Below, piece by piece: positions 1-8,200 of a stretch of 9,562 nucleotides of DNA. The notes beneath the pieces were generated by a model. The model did not search any database. It saw only the letters and a program-made list of their open reading frames with translations, and was not told the DNA's origin. Made by a program: the position numbers and the translations under genes. Within the stretch, counting starts at the first letter, position 1. Every line of letters starts with the position of its first letter. The stretch comes from Parvularcula sp039033795 (GTDB taxonomy: Bacteria; Pseudomonadota; Alphaproteobacteria; Caulobacterales; Parvularculaceae), in assembly GCA_039033795.1 (NCBI GenBank), contig JBCCBY010000106.1, forward strand, positions 1 to 9,562, written 5' to 3'.

Positions 1-64
1 CAAGCTGAACGTGATCGTTCCAACCGTGTCCGCATCACTCACATTGGCATCATAGATCGTTGTC
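1..64 (-). other. possible fragment of a cadherin-like repeat protein
   Basis: Read on the minus strand in the frame that passes through the stop of the synthetase, bases from about 64 down to 1 stay open and give TTIYDANVSDADTVGTITFS followed by Leu at the edge. The pattern (Y-x-A-x-x-x-D-A-D, then T-x-T-F-S-L) resembles the calcium-binding strands of bacterial cadherin-like and RTX-type adhesin repeats. It has nothing to do with CoA ligases. Only about 21 residues are visible, so the resemblance could be chance. If real, it is the start of a foreign reading frame that continues outside the window and replaces the 3' end of the synthetase gene. Confidence 0.3.
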
Positions 65-1234
65 AGTGGACAGGATCTGTCGGCAAGCTGATAAGTCGCA
101 CAACTCACTGATCGGCACACTGCGTTTCGCACACATATCGTAAAAACGTGCCGATGCGCCGAAATGAGTCACGTGATAGCGCGCGGCCAGGGCAAAAAGG
201 CTGTGCTTTTCTGGATAAACTGGGTTGCCGTCATAAAGCACAATGCTTGCGCCCGAGGCGAGGCAGGAAACAAGCCAATTCCACATCATCCAGCCAGCTG
301 TTGAATGAAAGAAAACCCGGTCCCCAGGTCGAATGTCGCTGTGAAGCTGATGTTCCTTCGCATGCTGAAGAAGGCTTCCGCCAGCACCGTGCACGATGGC
401 TTTCGGTGGCCCCGTCGTCCCGGATGAAAAGACCACGCAGAGCGGAATATCAAACGGTCGTTTTGTGTGATCAAGGAGTGCACCGCCGCCGCGCCGAACA
501 GCGGCGTTGAACACAAGGGCGTCGAGATCGCGGAAAACACTGGGCTCGGTCTCGAGAACGGGAACACCGATGAGTATGGGCCGCACGGGCAGCTGGTCGA
601 GCAGCTGTTTGATTGGATCCGTGATCGCTACCGGGCGCTTTGAAAAGCGGTACCCGTCGCAAATGAAGAGCACTTTTGGTGCGGTCTGGCCAAAACGCAT
701 CACGAGCGCATCAGCACCAAAGTCTGGAGAGCACGACGTGAATACAGCACCCAGGCTCGCGGTCGCCAAAAAGGCAATCACCGTTTCCGCGCGGTTCGGA
801 AGCAGTGCGCCAACATGGTCTCCCTCTTGAACCCCAAGCTCTCGCAACGCGGCGGCCAGGGACGCAACGTCATGTCGGAGATCACCGCGGGTGTACGTCA
901 CGTCTGCGCCCGTCTCGTCCGTTGCGATGAGCGCCACGGCGTCATCATCCCCCGCCAGCACGTTTCCAGAAAAAGACAGCCGGCCATCGGGAAAGAAGCG
1001 CTCTTGCCAGCAACCTGAGTGATTGGGCTGCTGACCGGTTTGAATATCCAAGTCGAGCGCGCCAGGAAGCATATGCCAAAAGAGCGCGGCGTGATCCACT
1101 GACCACCGCCACAGTGCCGCTGTATCAACGATGTCGTGGCCGCTGGTTTTGCTCGCCAATGCGCGGAATGCAGACATTTTGGCGCTGGCCTGTCGGCCCG
1201 CGTTCGGTGTCCAAAGCGTATCCCCTCGCGCCAT
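50..1234 (-). CDS. aacS: acetoacetyl-CoA synthetase, C-terminally truncated
   Basis: An ANL-superfamily ligase. The family converts acetoacetate, ATP and CoA into acetoacetyl-CoA in the cytoplasm. The N-terminus (LWTPNAGR, then ALWRWSVDHAALFW) is the AacS-type ACS cap. The AMP-binding motif SSGTTGPPKAIVHG lies at residues 270-283, and GWMMWNWLVS (314-323) with VLYDGNPVYP (332-341) is very typical of AacS. The ATG start is supported by GGAGGGGG just upstream. It lies 29 bp after the acyl carrier protein gene on the same strand, so the two probably form an operon. Oddity: AacS proteins are about 650 residues, but this frame ends after 394. Similarity stops at LST (388-390), where the family continues with GSPL, and a TGA follows four unrelated codons later. 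The C-terminal domain with the catalytic lysine is missing, so the product as read here should be inactive. The family call is secure; whether the truncation is biological is not. Confidence 0.88.
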   Translation of the reverse strand: MARGDTLWTPNAGRQASAKMSAFRALASKTSGHDIVDTAALWRWSVDHAALFWHMLPGALDLDIQTGQQPNHSGCWQERFFPDGRLSFSGNVLAGDDDAVALIATDETGADVTYTRGDLRHDVASLAAALRELGVQEGDHVGALLPNRAETVIAFLATASLGAVFTSCSPDFGADALVMRFGQTAPKVLFICDGYRFSKRPVAITDPIKQLLDQLPVRPILIGVPVLETEPSVFRDLDALVFNAAVRRGGGALLDHTKRPFDIPLCVVFSSGTTGPPKAIVHGAGGSLLQHAKEHQLHSDIRPGDRVFFHSTAGWMMWNWLVSCLASGASIVLYDGNPVYPEKHSLFALAARYHVTHFGASARFYDMCAKRSVPISELCDLSACRQILSTDNDL

Positions 1235-1263
1235 GGCCCCCTCCGGAGATGCCGTCCTTAACC

Positions 1264-1515
1264 TTAGGCCGGCTGTTTAAGCTTTCGTTCGAGTACAGAT
1301 AGAATTTCCTGAACGGAATTCATTTCTTCGGTCTCTTCTTGGGTGAGTTCGATCTTGTATTTTTCTTCCAGCGCGAACGTGATGTCGACATGGGCAACGG
1401 AGTCCCACAATTCGATATCGTCCATGGCCGTTGATCGCGTGACGTCATCGACCTCCATGTCGATGTTCGATGCGACGATGTCTCTCACCTCAGTGAACAA
1501 TTCATCCGTGGTCAT
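1264..1515 (-). CDS. stand-alone acyl carrier protein
   Basis: An 83-residue acidic four-helix carrier protein. Ser39 in the motif ELWDSVAHVDITFALEEKY is the expected 4'-phosphopantetheine attachment site (codon at 1399-1401), followed by the acidic recognition helix II and a C-terminal helix (VQEILSVLERKL). Length is normal for the family. I chose the ATG at 1515 (MTTDELF) because a GGGGG stretch sits a few bases upstream; an in-frame TTG four codons earlier (1527) is less likely. Its DSV rather than DSL, and the differing sequence from AcpP, point to a specialised pathway ACP rather than the housekeeping fatty-acid one. It leads the minus-strand unit with the CoA ligase and is divergent from the megasynthase, so it may carry a starter or an intermediate for that pathway. 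That role is inferred from position only. Confidence 0.9.
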   Translation of the reverse strand: MTTDELFTEVRDIVASNIDMEVDDVTRSTAMDDIELWDSVAHVDITFALEEKYKIELTQEETEEMNSVQEILSVLERKLKQPA

Positions 1516-1812
1516 ATCTGCCCCCAAAACCCGATACGGTGATTGAAAGCTTACCTTTTTCAGGGGGCCGCAGGCAAGGGTGCATCCGCTTCATTCATGA
1601 GGCCGCACCATGTTCTTCGCTTGCTTGGGTTGCCAGCACTACACTTGTTGCAACTGCTCACTCGTGATACACTCTTTAATAAAGTCTTGAGGGTTTTGGA
1701 CGCCTTGCGACTGCACTCGGGCGGTGTAAAGCAAGTTGAACTGACAAGTGTGGGCGTTTCGTGCGCTGAGAATTGGCAGGCGGTCCTTTATCCATCGGCA
1801 GGGGGATAGGAT
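1516..1812. promoter_or_regulatory. divergent intergenic region, presumed promoters both ways
   Basis: This 297-base stretch separates the ACP gene (leftward) from the coiled-coil gene (rightward) and should contain promoters for both transcripts. No pair of -35/-10 boxes with good spacing was found. The most AT-rich part is 1671-1684, which includes a short palindrome CTTTA-A-TAAAG (1674-1684). An 8-bp palindrome GTTGCAAC lies at 1647-1654. Either could be an operator, but both are short enough to occur by chance. A small open frame on the plus strand (1543-1809) has no recognisable product and looks spurious. Confidence 0.5.
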
Positions 1813-2244
1813 GTGGCGCTGCTTCGCGACCATAGTGAAGAACTTGATGAGCTACGCATGCTTATTGAGGATCTTGACGCCAGTGGGCTGACCATCTCAC
1901 GGGGTCTCGACTTTAAACGCTTGGTGCACGACCAGCAATTGCGCAACCTCGGGGTTACGCTGTGGCGGGAGTATCAGGCCAGGATATCGGTCAGCCGGGA
2001 ACGCTTTGAAGCTGTCCTCGAGAAGGAGGATGTCACCTTCGCCGACCTTTGGGCGCCGGGCGTGACTGAGCAGGTTGATACTGGCAGCAGCGAGGACGAA
2101 CTTTCCGCTTACCGCCGCAAGCTGGAGCTGCGGATCGAGCTCTTGGAACTTCTTTTGCGTGAAAGCCGCGATGATTTGGCCCGGTCTATGCGATGGGCAG
2201 CGAAGGACGCAGCACCTGCTGGCCATGAGCGGGAGCCAGTATGA
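1813..2244 (+). CDS. coiled-coil-rich protein of unknown function, coupled to the PKS
   Basis: A 143-residue soluble protein that I do not recognise. It has no signal peptide or membrane segment. The sequence is strongly charged and predicted helical almost throughout. A Leu-rich amphipathic helix occupies residues 94-125 (ELSAYRRKLELRIELLELLL and onward), suggesting a coiled coil and a dimer or a docking surface; the centre carries TFADLWAPGV (75-84). The start is the GTG at 1813 behind GGGGGATAGG; an in-frame ATG at 1858 has no visible ribosome site. The stop TGA overlaps the ATG of the megasynthase (ATGA at 2241-2244), so translation is probably coupled and roughly equimolar or sequential expression is likely. 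Position suggests an accessory or scaffold partner of the synthase, but nothing in the sequence proves this. Confidence 0.8.
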   Translation: MALLRDHSEELDELRMLIEDLDASGLTISRGLDFKRLVHDQQLRNLGVTLWREYQARISVSRERFEAVLEKEDVTFADLWAPGVTEQVDTGSSEDELSAYRRKLELRIELLELLLRESRDDLARSMRWAAKDAAPAGHEREPV

Positions 2245-5200
2245 GCAAGTCCTGCGACTTTGGCGGCGCCCAGACCTTTGCCTTGACGCCGGCGGGCCTG
2301 CTCGATCCTGCCTTGGCGATTGCGGCGAGTCGCGCCGGCGCTGTTGGTGTCCTGAATTGTGAGGGGTCATGGTCGCCGGCCGATGCGCGTCCGGCGGTTG
2401 AGAAACTCGCAAGCCTCGCGCGGGGCCCGTATGGTTTGTTTTTGCCCAAACCATCCAAGCGCTGGTGCAAGCTGGTGGCGTCCTTACCCACCAAGCCGTT
2501 TTGCGTGATCTTTGACGCACCGTCCTTCAAAAAAAAGCGCGCTTTGGCCTTTCAAGACCTTGGTTGTCGTGTCCTTGCTCAGGTCACCAGTCGTTCGGAG
2601 GCCAAGGGTGTTGAGGATGATGTCGATGCCCTTTGGGTGAAGGGTCATGAGGCAGGCGGACGGGTTGGTGAGGAAACCAGCTTCATCCTGACGAATGCGT
2701 TTGGCAGTTCATCGACAAAACCCTTTTTCATCCGTGGCGGGATTGATGAAAGCTCAGCTGCTGCTGTCCAGCTTGGCGGGGCGAGCGGTGTTGTGCTCGA
2801 TGATCAGCTTCTTTTGCTCGATGAATCGCCGCTCAAGACAGCTCTTGCGCGCCCGCTATCGCGTTTTTCCGGGGTCGAAACGCTTCTCGCTGAAAGCGGG
2901 GACGGCACCACGTCTTTGCGTTTTTGGAGCCCGCCAGGAAGCTCCGCCGCGCGGCTATTGGCGGAGGAGATCAAAGTCGACGGCGGTTTCACCTCAGCGC
3001 ACCGAGGGCGTTTGGGGTGGCAATTGGATGCCCCAGGGCTGGGCTTGCCACCGATGGGGCAAGACGCCGCCATCGCCCCAACTTTTGCCGAGCGTTATGG
3101 CCGAATATCACGTGTGCTGAATGGGTTTGCGAAGGCCAAAAGCACGCTTCCCGCGAAAGCGCGAGCGCTCAATGTGTTTGGCAAAGGCGCGCCCCTGGCT
3201 GAAGCGCATGGGACGGATTATCCCATCGTGCAAGGCCCGATGACCCATGTCAGCGATCGGGCTGATTTTGCGAAGGCCGTGGGTGATGGCGGGGCGTTGC
3301 CGATGCTGGCGGTCTCGCTGATGCGCGGGGAGGCGGTGCTTGACCTGCTGCGTGACACAAAGACCGCGATGGACGGCAGGCCGTGGGGCGTCGGCATGCT
3401 CGGGTTTCTGCCCACAGAGACGTTGGCCGATCAACGCGCGGCTATTCTCGAGACCAAACCGCAGTTTGCTATTATTGCCGGCGGGCGGCCGGACCAGGCG
3501 AAAGAGATGGAGGCTTCGGGCATTCGCTCCTATCTCCACGTGCCCTCGCCGCTTCTCCTGGAGCAGTTTCTTGCTGCGGGGGCGAACAGCTTCATTTTCG
3601 AGGGCCGTGAGTGCGGTGGTCATATCGGCCCCGTGGGGAGCTTTGTTCTCTGGGCGTCCATGGTCCGCGTTCTTCTTCGTGCTCGTATGGATCGAGCGGC
3701 TGCGTCGAACATTCATCTCTTGTTCGCAGGCGGCATTCACGATGCGCGGTCGACGGCGATGGTGTCCGTCATCGCAGCGCCCCTTGTAGAGGCAGGTTTC
3801 AAGGTCGGTATCTTGATGGGTACGCCCTATCTGTACACGAAGGAAGCCGTCGACAAAGGAGCCATTGCGCCTGCTTTTCAGGATATTGCCGTCGAGACGG
3901 AGGGGACAGCCACCTGCGCAACGGGTCCGGGGCATGCCAGCCGCTGTGCACAGACGCCTTTCGTTGATCAGTTTAGGGATCGACGGCAAGATTTGCAGCG
4001 CCGCGGCCATCCCAACTCGGAGGTGAGCGAGGAATTAGAAGCGATGTCGCTGGGTCGGCTTCGCCTGGCCTCAAAAGGGGTATCGCGTCCAGCGAGCGGC
4101 GAGCGGCGCTATGAAGACCGCTCCGAAGCCGAGCAACGCGACGGCGGCATGTATATGATCGGTCAGTCGGCGAGTCTTTTGCGGGAGCGGACAAGCATTG
4201 AGGCCTTGCACAAGGATATTGCCGAGGGTGCCCAGGCATGTCTCGATGCGGCGGTCAGCGAAACGCGTGCCCCCGCCCAACCCGCGGCGCAGCAGCCCTG
4301 CGACATTGCCATTGTTGGGGTCAGCGCCATTCTTCCGGGTGCGAAGGATGCTGAAGGATTTTGGGACAACATCCTTGCGAAAGTCGACAGTATCCGTGAA
4401 ATCCCAAAGGACCGATGGGACATTGACGCTTACTTTGATGATGATCGCGATGCGCGCGACAAGGTCTACTCCCGATGGGGGGGATTCATTGACGATGTGC
4501 GGTTTGACCCGACCGCCTTCGGGATGCCGCCAACGTCGCTTCACGCTATCGACCCGCTTCAGCTTCTCGGCCTTGCGGCGGTCAAATCAGTGCTCGACGA
4601 CGCAGATCTTGGTCTCGAGCAGGTCGACAGAGACAAGGTATCGGTCATCTTGGGGTTTTCTGGCGGGCTGGGCGAGCTTGGCGTAAAATATGCTTCGCGG
4701 GCTGAGCTCTTTCGATCCGGGGGCGCCACCGCTGAAGCGCTCGACGCTCTGCCCGAATGGAGTTCCGATAGCTTTGCCGGTCTCTTGCCGAATGTCGCGG
4801 CGGGTCGCGCGGCCAATCGCTTTGACTTTGGCGGCATCAATTGCACCGTGGATGCAGCGTGTGCTTCTTCCCTGGCGGCCATTTATCAAGCTGTCACAGA
4901 GTTAGAAACAGGCCGTAGTGATTTGGTGGTGAGCGGCGGCATTGACACCGTGCAAGGACCTTTCGGCTTCACCTGTTTTTCGAAGGCACAGGCGCTATCA
5001 CCCAACGGGCGATCCCGCACCTTTGATGCCCATGCGGATGGAATTGCGATCTCTGAGGGCGTTGCCATGATCGCTCTTAAGCGCCTCGCGGATGCGGAGC
5101 GTGACGGAGACCGCGTGCTTGCCGTCTTGAAGGGCATCGGTGCGTCGTCGGATGGCAAAGCAAAGGGGCTGATGGCGCCGCGGCCGGTCGGACAGATGCG

Positions 5201-8200
5201 GGCCTTGCGTCGGGCCTATGCGCAGGCTGGATATTCTCCGTCGACGGTTGGCCTTTTTGAAGCGCATGGCACGGGCACAGCGGCAGGGGACGAGGCCGAG
5301 CTTGAGACCTTGACCACTATCCTGGCAGAGGCGGGCGCCAAGCCAAAGAGCGCAGCGGTGGGTTCGGTCAAAACATCCATCGGGCACACCAAATCCTCAG
5401 CAGGCGTCGCAGGCCTTGTGAAGACGGTCTATGCGCTCCACGACAAGATCATGCCGCCACATCGCGGCGTCGACGTGCCAAACAGTACACTGAGCGATGA
5501 AGCGTCACCGCTCTATCTCAGCCAAGAGGTGAGGCCTTGGCTCAAGCCGGCGGAGCATCCTCGCCGCGCAGGGGTCAGCGCGTTCGGTTTTGGCGGGACA
5601 AATTTCCACGTCACACTTGAAGAGTATGACAGCCACGTCCTCCCGGCACAGATGAAACCAGTGAGCCGCAGCTGGCCTGTCGAGCTTTTGGTGTGGCAAG
5701 GTGAGACCCGCGATGACCTCGTGGAGGCCATGGGCGCAACACTCCAGGCCCTTAACGAAGGAGGCGACGCTGATTTATCGTCTCTTGGGGCAAGCCTTGC
5801 CGCGGCCAAAGGAGAGGGGGCGTGGCGCTGCGCTGTTGTTGCTTGCACGTTGCCTGTCCTTCGCGACAAGCTCGCGGCGACGATTGAGCATATGGCCAAC
5901 GATGCTGGCGACAAACCGAAGGGCGTCTATATTGGCGAGGCGGCGCATGCGCCCAAGGTCGCTTTTCTTTTTTCGGGCCAAGGTTCGCAGTATCCTGATA
6001 TGTTTCGCGAAGCGGCGGCGCGCCTGGGGGATATGCGCGATGTCTTTGATGACGCTCATCAGATTTTGCACAGTACACCGAAATTCTGTGATGGAAAGCG
6101 CCTAGGACAACTGGTTTATCCGCCGGAGCGCTTCTCCCCTGAGGAGGACAAAGCGGCCCGCACTGCGTTAACGGCGACATCCATGGCGCAACCGGCCCTT
6201 GGCGCCGTGGGGGCGGGGCTTGCTGCGTTTTTGAAGCGCCTCGGGATTGAGCCCGCCATGGCCTGTGGTCACTCTTACGGAGAGTTTGTGGCCCTTCACG
6301 CCGCGGGTGCCTTGGACCTTAGAGACCTTTTGTCCTTGTCCGAAGCAAGGGGCCGCCTCGTGGAAGGGGCGTCGTCGGACGGGGATTTGGGGACGATGCT
6401 CGCGGTTCTTGCGCCCGAGGCGGATATTCAGCAGGCGGTGGAAGGAATTGAAGGCGTTCACTTTGCCAATTTTAATGCGCCGCGGCAGACAATCCTCAGT
6501 GGCGCACAGGAGGCCATTGATCGCGCGAAACAAGCGTGTGAGCGGGAAGGGATCACAGCGAAATCGATTCCGGTCGCCGCCGCGTTTCACTCGCCCTTGA
6601 TGGCTCCCGCGGCGTTACCCTTGTCCAAAGAGATCAATGAGATCACTTGGCATGAGCTCTCCTATCCAGTTTATCACAATGCCAACGGTTTACCGCATGA
6701 GACCGGCCAGGTTGCCGAACGGATGCACGGGCATTTGCTTGGTCCTGTGCTCTTTATCCAGACGATTAATGCAATGTACGAAGAGGGCGCGCGGCTGTTC
6801 CTGGAGGTGGGGCCCAAAAGCGTTCTGACCGAACTCACCAAAGCAGTCTTGGTGGGTCGGCCGCATCGTGCCATTGCGCTCGATGGCAGGGGCGGCGACT
6901 TACCGGGGATGATCCACGCATTGGGTGAGCTGTTTGTCGACGGCGTGGACTTTGACGTGGCTTCACTCTTCAAGGGGCGAGGCCAGGCGTTTGATGTGGG
7001 GACTCTTTCCTCTTTACGCCGCGAAACGCCACTTGCGCCGCAGGAATGGCTGATTAACGGCACGCGCGCCTATCGCCCTGGCGAGGCGCCGCTGCCGACG
7101 CCTGCTCCTTCGCCCGTCAAGCAGGTGACGGCGACAAGGGATGCAACGCCAGCGTCACTCGACCCGCCAAGCGTCGCGCCGACCACCCAAACACTGCCTC
7201 CAGGGTTTGTTCCCCTGGCGCAGGCAACAGGTTTATCAAATCGTCGTCAGTCTTTACCCATACCATCAGCAGAGGGGATCAAAACCATGAACGCGAACGG
7301 TGCACCGCCAGGCCCAGGATTGGGCGAACGAACGTTGACGGAGTATTTTGGTGTCATGCGCCAATTTCTTCAGTCCCAGGAGTCTGTGATGCTCGGCCTT
7401 TTGGGCCAAGGGGTTGCGCCCTCTCCTTATCAGTCCGCGGGGCAGGATCTTTTCGGCCAAGCGCCTACAGCGCCCGAGCCGGTCACTGCGCAGCCCGTGT
7501 TGGCGCCGCAGCCAGTCGCCGCGGCGCCTTCGGTGGAGCAGCCGCTCACCAATGGCCACGCACCAGCCAATGGACACGTCAATGGCGAGTTGAATGGTCA
7601 TGCGCCGATGCCTGAACCGGTGCCTGCCCCCGCGCCTGCCCCAGCCGTTCCGGAGGCGTCCGCCCCGAGCGTTGCCGCTGCGCCTGCCCCCGCGCCATCA
7701 GCGCTTAATATCGGTGACGAACTGGTCAAGCTCATCAGTGAGCGGACGGGGTACCCAGAGGACATGCTCTCGCCCACCGCCGACATCGAAGGTGACCTCG
7801 GCATCGATTCGATCAAGCGTACAGAGATTTTAGGCGCCCTGCGTGGTTCGCTGCCCGACACGGCGGCAGCCATGCTGGAAGATCGGATGGAAGAGCTTTC
7901 CAAAGCCAAGTCATTGTCCGATATCGAGACCATCGTGACCAACGCGCTTGGAAGCGACGTGGAGAGCCAGCGCCCTTTTGACTTAAGCGGGGAGGCCTCG
8001 ACCGCGTGCGCCGCGCTTCCCCGCTTTATCATCAAGGCGCATCATGAACCGGCCGATCACGTCGCTCTCGAAACACCAGCGGGAGGAGCCTATGTTCTGC
8101 TTGCGGCGGATGAAGGCGAACTCGCCGAGAAGATCAGCAAACGCATAGAAGAGGCAGGCGGTATCGCCTTGATTGTGCCGCCCAACCGCTGGCGTGACGG

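Noticed and set aside
1647..1654. GTTGCAAC palindrome as a regulator site
   Set aside because: Eight bases only, with no symmetric extension on either side; too short to name an operator.
1543..1809. 88-codon plus-strand frame in the divergent intergenic region
   Set aside because: It has a TTG start without a ribosome site, no family resemblance, and would fill the space needed for promoters.
1897..2520. 207-codon open frame on the minus strand
   Set aside because: It is antisense to the coiled-coil gene and the synthase start, with low-complexity composition and no recognisable motif.
3108..4010. 300-codon open frame on the minus strand
   Set aside because: It lies wholly inside the second NMO-like domain, which has clear motifs on the plus strand. 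The minus translation is Arg/Pro/His-rich with no family features, a usual shadow of GC-rich coding sequence.
4477..4483. G7 homopolymer in the ketosynthase region as a phase-variation tract
   Set aside because: The run is short and falls in conserved SRWGGF coding sequence. The frame is intact, and nothing else suggests switching.
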